DNA of 24,819 nt. Source: JAQGMJ01 sp036271855 (lineage in GTDB: Bacteria; Pseudomonadota; Gammaproteobacteria; Burkholderiales; JAEUOS01). A program made the translations under genes and the position numbers. The notes under the pieces were generated by a model. That model was not told the DNA's origin, made no database searches, and saw nothing but the letters and a program-made list of their open reading frames with translations. Below are positions 1 through 6,956 of this stretch, piece after piece. The DNA is taken from NCBI GenBank assembly GCA_036271855.1, contig DATAZV010000453.1, positions 1 to 24,819 on the forward strand. The letters run 5' to 3'. Within the stretch, counting starts at the first letter, position 1, and each line of letters begins with the position of its first letter.

Positions 1-924
1 GACGAAGGGATTGCCGTCGCGGTCGCCGCCGATCCACGAGCCGACGCGGAAATACGGATGCATCTTCGGCTGCTGCGCCGGCGGCAGCATGCGCACCAGG
101 GCATCGTCGACGGCTTCATACAGTTTCGGCAATTCGTTCAGGAAGGTATAGCGGAAAAACGACTGGCCGTTCTCGATTTCATCGACCACGCGTAGCTTGG
201 TGACGCGTAGCATCGCCGTCTGCCACAGGGTCAGCACCTTGGCGCGCAGGGCTTCGTCCAGCTGGGCCTGCTCGATCGGCGTCAGCGGCGCGCGCGAGCG
301 CCTGATCATCAGGCCGTTGATCTCCAGCTCGGTGTCGAGGATGCTCTTGCGCTGCACCTCGGTGGGGTGGGCGGTGAGCACGGCGGTGAGATTGGCGTTC
401 TCGAAAAAATCGCGGATCGCCGACGCCGGCACGCGCGCATCGGCGATGCGCAGCAGCGCGTACTCCAGGCTGCTGGCCTGGGCGGCAGCGCCGGCCATTT
501 GCGCGGCGCGCCGGCTGCGGCTCACATGCACGTCTTCGGCGATGTTGGCAAGGTGCGAGAAATAGGAGAATGCCCGTCCCACCATCAGGGTCTGGTCGCG
601 CGACAGGCGGTTCAGCGCCAGTTCCAGCTGCTTGCGCGCCTCGGCGTCCTCGTCGCGGCGAAAGCGCACCGCCAGCTGGCGCACGTTTTCGATCACGTCG
701 AACACCGGTGCGCCTTCCTGTGCCTTGATGGTGTCGCCGAGCAGGCGCCCGAGCAGGCGGATGTCGTCGCGCAAGGGCGCGTCCTGGTCGGCGGCGACGG
801 CTTTCCTGGCCGGGGCAGCGGTCTTTTTGGCCGGCGTAATGGCCTTTTTGGCGGCAACCGGCGCCTTCCTGGCGGCCGCAACCGGTTTCTTCGCCGTGGC
901 GACGGGTTTCTTGCGCGTACTCAT
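1..924 (-). CDS. ppc: Phosphoenolpyruvate carboxylase, N-terminal part (cut by window edge)
   Basis: PEP carboxylase makes oxaloacetate from PEP and bicarbonate in the cytosol, refilling the TCA cycle. The first 308 codons are visible, read leftwards from the ATG at 924-922; the rest lies beyond position 1. The family signature TAHPTE carries the catalytic His at residue 186, and SWIGGDRDGNP lies right at the edge. The PEPC start-of-fold motif (LRDDIRLLGRLLGDTI) only begins near residue 51; before it is a Lys/Ala/Pro-rich stretch with repeated AKK/ARK units. In E. coli PEPC the same His is residue 138, so this protein carries about 48 extra N-terminal residues. The gene starts 13 bp after the stop of the thioredoxin-like gene and is probably cotranscribed with it. 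Identity is very secure; the role of the tail is unknown. Confidence 0.96.
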   Translation of the reverse strand, partial: MSTRKKPVATAKKPVAAARKAPVAAKKAITPAKKTAAPARKAVAADQDAPLRDDIRLLGRLLGDTIKAQEGAPVFDVIENVRQLAVRFRRDEDAEARKQLELALNRLSRDQTLMVGRAFSYFSHLANIAEDVHVSRSRRAAQMAGAAAQASSLEYALLRIADARVPASAIRDFFENANLTAVLTAHPTEVQRKSILDTELEINGLMIRRSRAPLTPIEQAQLDEALRAKVLTLWQTAMLRVTKLRVVDEIENGQSFFRYTFLNELPKLYEAVDDALVRMLPPAQQPKMHPYFRVGSWIGGDRDGNPFV

Positions 925-937
925 TGTTCTGTCCCCT

Positions 938-1462
938 TCAGTTTTGCCTGATTTTTTCGTTCGCGGTGTCGATGCGCCCGTCCAGCAGGCCGCCGTAGAA
1001 GTCCGGCGACGAAAAGCCCACCAAAGGCTCAGCGATTTCCGTGCCATGCGCATCGACCATCACCACGGTCGGAAACAGGTTCACCTTGTAGCGGGCGGCG
1101 ATTTCGCGCGCGCTGCGGGGCGCCCCATCAAAGCCGGTCACGTTGGCCTCGATCGGCAGTTCGCGGATCAGCACGCGTTTGGCCTGGTCTGCGTCGGCCG
1201 ACATCGGCCCGAGGTATTCGCGCCGCACCCGCTCGCAATACGGGCAGTCCGCCAGGGTGAAAAACAGCAGCAGGGGCAGATGCTGCTGCGCCGCGCCGCC
1301 AGCGTCGGCTTTCAGGTCGCGGGTCAGGGGCGGCGCCTCGGCGGCCCGCGCAAAGTCACTCGGCGGCAACAGGGCGCATGTTAAAATCACCAGCCAAATC
1401 AACACCCTCAGGCCTTTGCAGGCCCCCGGGAAACCAATCGAAACCCACCTGCGGCGCGGCAT
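938..1462 (-). CDS. Secreted thioredoxin-fold protein with CPYC motif
   Basis: A 174-residue protein with an N-terminal hydrophobic stretch (about residues 19-33) followed by an Ala-rich cleavage-like region, then a thioredoxin-like domain: FFTLADCPYCERVR with the redox pair Cys73/Cys76, and a cis-proline-like LFPTVVMVD segment further on. This resembles periplasmic thioredoxin family proteins (SoxW/DsbE-like) that reduce or exchange disulfides; the exact substrate cannot be told. The start is uncertain. The ATG at 1462 gives a long Arg-rich leader, while a GTG at 1405 would give a compact signal peptide (MLIWLVILTCALLP) and leave room for the divergent hemC promoter. It lies directly upstream of ppc on the same strand. 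Confidence 0.8.
   Translation of the reverse strand: MPRRRWVSIGFPGACKGLRVLIWLVILTCALLPPSDFARAAEAPPLTRDLKADAGGAAQQHLPLLLFFTLADCPYCERVRREYLGPMSADADQAKRVLIRELPIEANVTGFDGAPRSAREIAARYKVNLFPTVVMVDAHGTEIAEPLVGFSSPDFYGGLLDGRIDTANEKIRQN
1379..1387 (+). promoter_or_regulatory. Candidate extended -10 box for the hem operon
   Basis: TGTTAAAAT reads as TGn plus TAAAAT, five of six matches to TATAAT with the extended-10 TG. It lies 110 bp before the hemC ATG and inside the 5' part of the divergent thioredoxin-like gene as annotated. No good -35 hexamer is visible 16-18 bp upstream, which is tolerable for an extended -10 promoter. Support is by motif only. Confidence 0.35.
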
Positions 1463-1497
1463 CGGCGTGGCCTAAGGTAATAGTTGTACAGGCGAAG

Positions 1498-2430
1498 ATG
1501 CGTGAACCCGAACGGCTGATCATAGCCTCGCGTGAAAGCCGGCTCGCCTTATGGCAGGCCGAGCACGTCCGCGCTGCGTTGCAGCAATTATATCCACAGT
1601 GCGAAGTCACCGTGCTGGGCCTGACCACGCGCGGCGACCAGATTCTCGACCGCAGCCTGGCCAAGGTCGGCGGCAAGGGCCTGTTCGTCAAGGAGTTGGA
1701 GCAGGCGATGCTCGACGGCCGCGCCGATCTCGCCGTGCACTCGATGAAAGACGTGCCGGCCGACCTGCCGCCCGAGTTCGCGCTGGCCGCGACGCTGAAG
1801 CGCGAAGACCCGCGCGACGCCTTCATCTCCAACACCTACGCCAGCCTGGCCGAAATGCCCCATGACGCGGTGGTCGGCACTTCCAGCCTGCGGCGCGAAG
1901 CGCAAATCCGCAAGCGCTATCCGCACCTGAAAATCGCCCCCCTGCGCGGCAATCTCGACACCCGCCTGCGCAAGCTCGACGCCGGCGAATACGGCGCCAT
2001 CGTGCTGGCCGCCGCCGGCCTGAAGCGCCTCGGCCTGGCCGAGCGCATCCGCAACGTGCTCACCCCGGCCGACTCGCTGCCGGCCGCGGGGCAGGGTGCC
2101 CTCGCCATCGAAACCCTGGCCGGCCGCGACGACCTGCGCGCCTGGCTGGCGCCGCTGAATCATGCCGAGACCGACATCTGCGTGCGCGCCGAGCGCCGCG
2201 TCAACAGTGCCCTGGGCGGCAGTTGCACCATACCGCTGGCCGCCTATGCGCTGATCGAAGCCGGCCAGTTGCGCCTGCGCGCCTGCATCGGTTCGACCGA
2301 CGGCGTCATCATGCTGCGCTCCGAACTCAGCGGCCCGCCGGAGCAGGCCGAGGCGCTCGGCGCCTACGCCGCCGCCGACCTGCTCTCGCGCGGTGCCGAC
2401 CGCATCATCGCCGCGCTGGAGCAGGCGTGA
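1498..2430 (+). CDS. hemC: Hydroxymethylbilane synthase (porphobilinogen deaminase)
   Basis: Cytosolic enzyme that joins four porphobilinogen units into hydroxymethylbilane for haem and sirohaem synthesis. The 310-residue product has the usual length. Diagnostic segments are IIASRESRLALWQAEHV at the N-terminus, HSMKDVPADLP with the catalytic Asp, LRGNLDTRLRKLD, and GGSCTIPLA with Cys243, which holds the dipyrromethane cofactor. The ATG at 1498 was chosen because homology begins immediately after it; an in-frame ATG at 1378 would add 40 residues unlike any HemC. It is the first gene of a four-gene operon and its TGA overlaps the GTG start of hemD. Confidence 0.97.
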   Translation: MREPERLIIASRESRLALWQAEHVRAALQQLYPQCEVTVLGLTTRGDQILDRSLAKVGGKGLFVKELEQAMLDGRADLAVHSMKDVPADLPPEFALAATLKREDPRDAFISNTYASLAEMPHDAVVGTSSLRREAQIRKRYPHLKIAPLRGNLDTRLRKLDAGEYGAIVLAAAGLKRLGLAERIRNVLTPADSLPAAGQGALAIETLAGRDDLRAWLAPLNHAETDICVRAERRVNSALGGSCTIPLAAYALIEAGQLRLRACIGSTDGVIMLRSELSGPPEQAEALGAYAAADLLSRGADRIIAALEQA

Positions 2431-3251
2431 GCGCGGTGGTCGCGCCCATACCGTCCACCGGCATGCCTGATTTCAAGCCGGAAGCCGGCCAGCTGGGCGG
2501 GCAGCGCATAGTCGTCACCCGGCCGCGGCAGCAGACCAGCGGCTTGTCCGAATTGATCCGCGCTGCCGGCGGCATACCGGTAGGGTTTCCGGCCATCGAG
2601 ATCGAATCCCTGCCCGACTACGCTGCGCTCGACGCAGCCCTGGCGCGCCTGGGCAGCTACGACCTGACCGTCTTCGTCAGCGCCAACGCGGTACTCGGCG
2701 CCTGGCCGCACCTGTCCGGTGCCTGGCCCGAGGCGCTGGCGGCCGGCGCCACCGGCCCCGGCACCGCGGCGGCGCTTATCGAGCGCGGCGTCGCGCGCGT
2801 CATCACACCGCCGGAGCAATTCGACAGCGAAGGCCTGCTGGCGGAACTTGAACGCACCGGCGCCAGTCCGAAACAGGTGCTGATCGTCAAGGGTGAAGGC
2901 GGGCGCGACTGGCTGGCCGAGACCCTGCGCGCGCGCGGCGCGGTGGTCGAGAGCGTGGCGGCCTACCGCCGCGCCCCCGGCCGCGCCGATCCGCGCATCA
3001 TCGGCGAACTGGTGCGGGCCAATCAACTGGGCGGGGTGGTGGTGTCGAGTTCCGAAGGGGCGGATCACTTGTTCGGCATGCTGGGCGCAAACGCGCTTGC
3101 ATGGCTCAATGCCGCGCCGGTGTTCGTGCCGCATGCGCGCATTGCCGCGCACTTGCGCGCGCTTGGCCTGACCCGGGTGGTGCTGACCGCCGGCGGCGAC
3201 GCTGGCCTGATGGCGGGCATGGCAGCGCATTTCGCCGGAGCCCAGGCATGA
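2427..3251 (+). CDS. hemD: Uroporphyrinogen-III synthase
   Basis: Closes and inverts ring D of hydroxymethylbilane to give uroporphyrinogen III. The 274-residue product shows the family layout: GQRIVVTRPRQQTSGL near the N-terminus, FPAIEIESL, LTVFVSANAV, a GPGTAAAL segment, VLIVKGEGGRDWLAETL, and VVSSSEGADHL in the second domain. Sequence conservation in this family is low, but position directly after hemC settles the call. The GTG at 2427 shares bases with the hemC stop (GTGA) and has GGAGCAGG just upstream; an ATG at 2463 is the alternative but lacks a ribosome site. The stop overlaps the hemX start (ATGA), pointing to translational coupling through the operon. Confidence 0.93.
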   Translation: MSAVVAPIPSTGMPDFKPEAGQLGGQRIVVTRPRQQTSGLSELIRAAGGIPVGFPAIEIESLPDYAALDAALARLGSYDLTVFVSANAVLGAWPHLSGAWPEALAAGATGPGTAAALIERGVARVITPPEQFDSEGLLAELERTGASPKQVLIVKGEGGRDWLAETLRARGAVVESVAAYRRAPGRADPRIIGELVRANQLGGVVVSSSEGADHLFGMLGANALAWLNAAPVFVPHARIAAHLRALGLTRVVLTAGGDAGLMAGMAAHFAGAQA

Positions 3252-4426
3252 GCGACCCGCGCGACCTGCCGCAAAACGAGCCGCTGGCCGCATTGCCGCC
3301 CGCCGCGCCGCCCGCCGCGCCCCTGCTGCTGGACCGCGCCGCCGGCTGGCGCGCCTGGTGGACCTGGCCGCGCACCGCGCTGCTGATTGCGCTGATGCTG
3401 TTCGTCTGGAACTGGTGGAGCGCGCGCAGCCAGATCGACAGCCTGCGCGAGGAAATGGCGCAGCGCCTGCGCGACGACGACCTGCAGGCGCGCGAAAGCC
3501 GCACCCTGGCGCGCGAGGCGCAGGAGCGGATGCGCGAGGCCCTGCAGAAAATGACCGCGCTGGAATCGAAGATCAGCGAATCGCAAAGCCAGCAGACCGC
3601 GCTGGAGGCGATGTACCAGGACCTCTCGCGCAACCGCGACGAATGGGCGCTCACCGATATTGAACAGACCCTGTCGCTGGCCGCGCAGCAGTTGCAGCTC
3701 TCCGGTAACGTGCGCGGCGCCCTGATCGCGCTGCAGAACGCCGATGCCCGCCTCGGGCGCGCCGACCGCGCCCAGTTCATCGCCGTGCGCCGCGTCCTGC
3801 AGCGCGACATCGACCGCCTGAAGGCGCTGCCCTATGTCGACACCGCCGGCCTGGCGATCCGCCTCGACGGGGTGATCAGCAGCATCGACACCATGCCGCT
3901 GATCTTCGACGAAAAATTGCAACCACAATCGGTGCCGCCGCAAATGGCGCCGCCGGCAAAACCCGCGGTGATACCGCTGCCCAAACCCGCCGCCAGCGAA
4001 CCGGCCAAGGCCGCGCCCGACAGCGGTGCCGACGTCGCCGCGCCGCCAGGCATGTGGCGGCGCCTGCGTGACGAAGCCTGGGACCAGTTGCGCCAACTGG
4101 TGCGTATTCGCGACATCGGCAATGCCGAACCAGTGCTGCTGACCCCGCAGCAGACTTTTTTCCTGCGCGAAAACCTCAAGCTACGCCTGCTCAACGCGCG
4201 CCTGTCGCTCCTGCAGCGCAACGAGGCGCTGTTTCGCGAAGACCTGAAATCGGCCAACCTCTGGCTGACGCGCTATTTCGATGCGCGTTCGCGCGCCACC
4301 GTCAATGCGCAGGCGACCCTGGCCCAGCTCTCCGCCAGCGCGGTGAGCATCGAGTTGCCGACCCTGGCCGACAGCCTGAACGCGGTGCGCAACTTCCGCG
4401 CCCCGCAGCGGCCCACGGGCAAGTAG
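3248..4426 (+). CDS. hemX: HemX-like inner-membrane protein (uroporphyrinogen-III C-methyltransferase-family annotation)
   Basis: A 392-residue protein with a Pro/Ala-rich cytoplasmic N-terminus, one membrane span at about residues 41-58 (ALLIALMLFVWNWW), a long coiled coil at about 60-128 (EEMAQRLRDDDLQARES and following), the conserved ALTDIEQTLSLAAQQLQLSGNV region, and a Pro/Ala/Lys linker at about 219-272 before the C-terminal helical domain. This is the HemX family found in hemCDXY operons. It is often labelled a methyltransferase, but no SAM-binding or uroporphyrinogen methylase motif is visible, so an accessory or scaffolding role is more likely. Its start overlaps the hemD stop, and hemY follows after 9 bp. 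Confidence 0.9.
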   Translation: MSDPRDLPQNEPLAALPPAAPPAAPLLLDRAAGWRAWWTWPRTALLIALMLFVWNWWSARSQIDSLREEMAQRLRDDDLQARESRTLAREAQERMREALQKMTALESKISESQSQQTALEAMYQDLSRNRDEWALTDIEQTLSLAAQQLQLSGNVRGALIALQNADARLGRADRAQFIAVRRVLQRDIDRLKALPYVDTAGLAIRLDGVISSIDTMPLIFDEKLQPQSVPPQMAPPAKPAVIPLPKPAASEPAKAAPDSGADVAAPPGMWRRLRDEAWDQLRQLVRIRDIGNAEPVLLTPQQTFFLRENLKLRLLNARLSLLQRNEALFREDLKSANLWLTRYFDARSRATVNAQATLAQLSASAVSIELPTLADSLNAVRNFRAPQRPTGK

Positions 4427-4435
4427 CGGCTGGCG

Positions 4436-5623
4436 ATGCGCGGCCTGTTCTGGATTCTGGTCTGTTTCGCGGTCGCCGTCGGCCTCTCGCTGGTGGCGCA
4501 CAACGACGGCTACGTGCTGGTGTTCCTGCCGCCCAAGCGCATCGAATTTTCGCTCACCCTGTTCGTGCTGCTGGGGGCGGTGCTGTTCGCCGTGGTGTAT
4601 TTCGCCGTGCGCGCCGCCGCCTACACCCTGAGCCTGCCGGAAATGGTGCGCGATTTTCGCCTGAGCCGGGCCAGCGAAAAGGCGCGGCGCTCGCTCTACG
4701 ACGCCATGAGCAGCACCTATGAAGGCCGCTATGCGCGCGCCGAGAAATCGGCACGCACCGCCTTCGAGGCCGGCGAGGAGCCGGTGCTGGCCGCGCTGGT
4801 GGCGGCGCGCGCCGCGCACCGCCTGCAGCGCCCGGAGCTGCGCGACGAATGGCTGACGCGGGCGCAGGAGGCGGCGGCCACGGCCGGCAGCGTGACGCTG
4901 GACCATGCGCGCCTGATGACCGCGGCCGAGTTGCTGGTCGACGAGCGCCGCGACCGCGAAGCGATGACCGTGTTTGCCGAGCTCAACCGCAGCGGCGCGC
5001 GCCACATCGCCACCCAGCGCCTGGCGCTGAAGGCGATGACCCGTGCCGGCGCCTGGGAAGAGGCGCTGAAGGTGGCGCGCCAGCTCGAAGAGCATCGTGC
5101 CGTCCATCCGGCGGTGGCGGCGAAGACCCGCGAGGCGGCCTATGAGGGCCTGTTCACCGGGGCCGATGAGCAGACCCTGCGCGAGCGCCTGCGCCGCGTG
5201 CCGCGCGCCGAGCGGCGCCTTGCCGCTGTGGCGCGGCCGATCGCCGCCGCCCTGATCGCCGCCGGTTTGATGGCGGAGGCCCGTAGCCTGCTCGAGGAAT
5301 CGCTCGACCAGGAGTGGAGCGACGCGCTGGGCACGCTGTATGCCGACTGTGCCGTGGCGGCCGAGGCCGAAGCCGTGCGCGCGCAAGTCGAGCATGCAGA
5401 GGCCTGGCGCAGCCGCTATCCGCGCGAACCCGGCCTGCTGCTGGTCCTGGGACGCCTGTGCGCCGGCCTGCAGTTGTGGGGCAAGGCGCGCGAATATCTG
5501 GAGCAGAGCATCACCGGCGCGCCCAGCCGCGCCGCCTATATCGAACTGGGGCGCATGTTCGACGCCACCAGCCGCACCGACGACGCCAATCGCTGCTACC
5601 GCCTGGCCGCCGGCGCGGCCTGA
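4436..5623 (+). CDS. hemY: HemY-like membrane protein with TPR-type repeats
   Basis: A 395-residue protein with two N-terminal membrane spans (about residues 4-21 and 39-61) separated by a short segment containing NDGYVLVFLPPKRIEFSLT, the HemY_N hallmark. The remainder is alpha-helical with TPR-like units, for example the VLGRLCAGLQLWGKAREYLEQSI and AYIELGRMFDATSRTDDANRCYRLAA regions. It is the last gene of the hemCDXY operon. This gammaproteobacterial/betaproteobacterial HemY is unrelated to the Bacillus protoporphyrinogen oxidase of the same name; its proposed role is in late haem synthesis or in assembling the pathway at the membrane, and its enzymatic function is unproven. Confidence 0.93.
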   Translation: MRGLFWILVCFAVAVGLSLVAHNDGYVLVFLPPKRIEFSLTLFVLLGAVLFAVVYFAVRAAAYTLSLPEMVRDFRLSRASEKARRSLYDAMSSTYEGRYARAEKSARTAFEAGEEPVLAALVAARAAHRLQRPELRDEWLTRAQEAAATAGSVTLDHARLMTAAELLVDERRDREAMTVFAELNRSGARHIATQRLALKAMTRAGAWEEALKVARQLEEHRAVHPAVAAKTREAAYEGLFTGADEQTLRERLRRVPRAERRLAAVARPIAAALIAAGLMAEARSLLEESLDQEWSDALGTLYADCAVAAEAEAVRAQVEHAEAWRSRYPREPGLLLVLGRLCAGLQLWGKAREYLEQSITGAPSRAAYIELGRMFDATSRTDDANRCYRLAAGAA

Positions 5624-5627
5624 GCCG

Positions 5628-5675
5628 CAGTGCAAAATTTCACGCTCCTGCTCCGGAGGATTTTTGCTTGCACTG
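5628..5675. terminator. Imperfect hairpin after hemY
   Basis: CAGTGCAA at 5628-5635 is repeated in inverted form as TTGCACTG at 5668-5675, immediately after the hemY stop, with a 32-nt interior containing AAAATTT and ATTTTTGC. It could end hem operon transcription, but the loop is long and no T-run follows. Its right arm also coincides with the proposed cysK -35 element. Confidence 0.25.
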
Positions 5676-5696
5676 GCGCCCCGCTACTCGCACAAT
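5668..5696 (+). promoter_or_regulatory. Candidate cysK promoter
   Basis: TTGCAC (5668-5673) and CACAAT (5691-5696) are separated by exactly 17 bp, about 70 bp before the cysK start. Matches to consensus are moderate (3/6 and 4/6). Confidence 0.3.
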
Positions 5697-5767
5697 AGTC
5701 GCCCACGCCGCGCCGCGCCGGTCGCGCCGACCAAGAAGACCAATCCGCACATAGAAGGAGACCGATG

Positions 5768-6700
5768 ATGAAAATCGCCGCATCCGTAACCGACCTGGTC
5801 GGCAACACCCCGCTGGTCCGCATCAACCGCCTCACCGCCGGCCTGAAGGCCGAGGTGCTGGCCAAGCTGGAGTTCTACAACCCCGCGCACAGCGTCAAGG
5901 ACCGCATCGGCGTGGCGATGATCGAAGCGGCCGAGGCGGCCGGCAAGATCAAGCCCGACACCATCATCGTCGAGCCCACCTCCGGCAACACCGGCATTGC
6001 GCTGGCTTTTGTCTGCGCCGCGCGCGGCTACAAGCTGACGCTGACCATGCCGGAATCGATGAGCCGCGAGCGCCGCGCCCTGCTGCGCGCCTACGGCGCC
6101 GAGTTGATCCTCACCCCGGCTGCCGAAGGGATGAACGGGGCGATCAAGCGCGCCGAAGAGCTTGCCGCCTCCGACGCGCGCTACTTCATGCCGCAGCAAT
6201 TCAAGAATCCCGCCAACCCGGCGATCCACCGCAAGACCACGGCGGAAGAAATCTGGCGCGATACGGATGGCCGCGCGGACATCCTGGTGGCCGGCATCGG
6301 CACCGGCGGCACCATCACCGGCGTCGGTGAAGTACTGAAGGAAAAAAAGCCCTCGTTCCGCGTCGTCGCCGTCGAGCCTGATGCTTCGCCGGTGCTCTCC
6401 GGCGGGCCTAAGGGTCCGCACCCGATCCAGGGCATAGGTGCCGGCTTCATTCCCGACATCCTCAACACCAAGGTTTATGACGAAGTGGTGCGGGTGAAGG
6501 CGGATGACGCTTTTGCCTTCGCCAAGCGCATGGCCAAGGAGGAGGGCCTGCTGGTCGGCATCTCCTCTGGCGCCGCCATGTGGGCGGCGATCGAAGTGGC
6601 CAAGCGCGCCGAGAGCGCCGGCAAGATGATCGTGGTGATCATTCCTTCCTTTGGTGAGCGCTATCTCAGCACCCCACTGTTCGCCGGGTTGTCCGATTGA
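5768..6700 (+). CDS. cysK: Cysteine synthase A (O-acetylserine sulfhydrylase), PLP-dependent
   Basis: Makes cysteine from O-acetylserine and sulfide in the cytosol. The 310-residue product fits the family. Visible features are NPAHSVKDRIG with the PLP-binding Lys44, PTSGNTGIAL (substrate loop, residues 70-79), the phosphate-binding GTGGTITG (178-185), GIGAGFIP (223-230, typical of CysK rather than CysM), and GISSGAA (264-270) with the Ser contacting the PLP ring nitrogen. Two ATGs stand in tandem at 5765 and 5768; the second has a perfect AAGGAG site at 5755-5760 with 7-nt spacing, so it is preferred. The gene has its own spacer and terminator and appears monocistronic. Confidence 0.95.
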   Translation: MKIAASVTDLVGNTPLVRINRLTAGLKAEVLAKLEFYNPAHSVKDRIGVAMIEAAEAAGKIKPDTIIVEPTSGNTGIALAFVCAARGYKLTLTMPESMSRERRALLRAYGAELILTPAAEGMNGAIKRAEELAASDARYFMPQQFKNPANPAIHRKTTAEEIWRDTDGRADILVAGIGTGGTITGVGEVLKEKKPSFRVVAVEPDASPVLSGGPKGPHPIQGIGAGFIPDILNTKVYDEVVRVKADDAFAFAKRMAKEEGLLVGISSGAAMWAAIEVAKRAESAGKMIVVIIPSFGERYLSTPLFAGLSD

Positions 6701-6715
6701 GGCGCGCGTAGCCGG

Positions 6716-6742
6716 AAAAAGGGCGCCACGGCGCCCTTTTTT
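6716..6742 (+). terminator. Rho-independent terminator of cysK
   Basis: GGGCGC (6721-6726) and GCGCCC (6731-6736) form a GC stem around a CACG loop, flanked by AAAAA upstream and TTTTTT downstream (6737-6742). It starts 16 bp after the cysK stop. Confidence 0.9.
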
Positions 6743-6750
6743 ATTGCCTG

Positions 6751-6786
6751 GCCATGCCTGCTGCGCTGCGCCGCAGCAGGCATGGC
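6751..6786. repeat. Perfect 15-bp inverted repeat in the cysK-SBP spacer
   Basis: GCCATGCCTGCTGCG (6751-6765) pairs perfectly with 6772-6786 around a 6-nt loop. It follows the cysK terminator and is not itself followed by a T-run until TTTTTT at about 6802. It may be a second-line terminator, an attenuator in the leader of the next gene, or a copy of a dispersed palindromic element. Confidence 0.6.
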
Positions 6787-6850
6787 AGTTGCCGCTGCCA
6801 CTTTTTTGGTCTAGTCTGGCCTTGCCTTGCACGTGTGTTCAAGCTCGCCG

Positions 6851-6868
6851 GCTCGCAAGCTTGCGAGC
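6851..6868. promoter_or_regulatory. Perfect 18-bp palindrome upstream of the substrate-binding protein gene
   Basis: GCTCGCAAGCTTGCGAGC is fully self-complementary with no spacer, about 88 bp before the GTG start at 6957. The position and symmetry suit an operator for a dimeric regulator; a cruciform or leader hairpin is also possible. No regulator gene lies next to it. Confidence 0.4.
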
Positions 6869-6956
6869 TCGTTGTCATATACGCGTAGACAAAGGCAGCG
6901 CTCCAGGCATTGTCAGGTTCGCGCCCGGTGCGTCATCCAACTAGAGGAGACAAATC

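Noticed and set aside
1378..1497. Upstream in-frame extension of hemC from ATG 1378
   Set aside because: The added 40 residues are unlike HemC, contain the candidate promoter region and overlap the divergent gene.
4181..5635. A 484-codon minus-strand frame opposite hemY
   Set aside because: Antisense shadow of hemY with His/Gln/Gly-rich composition and no domain.
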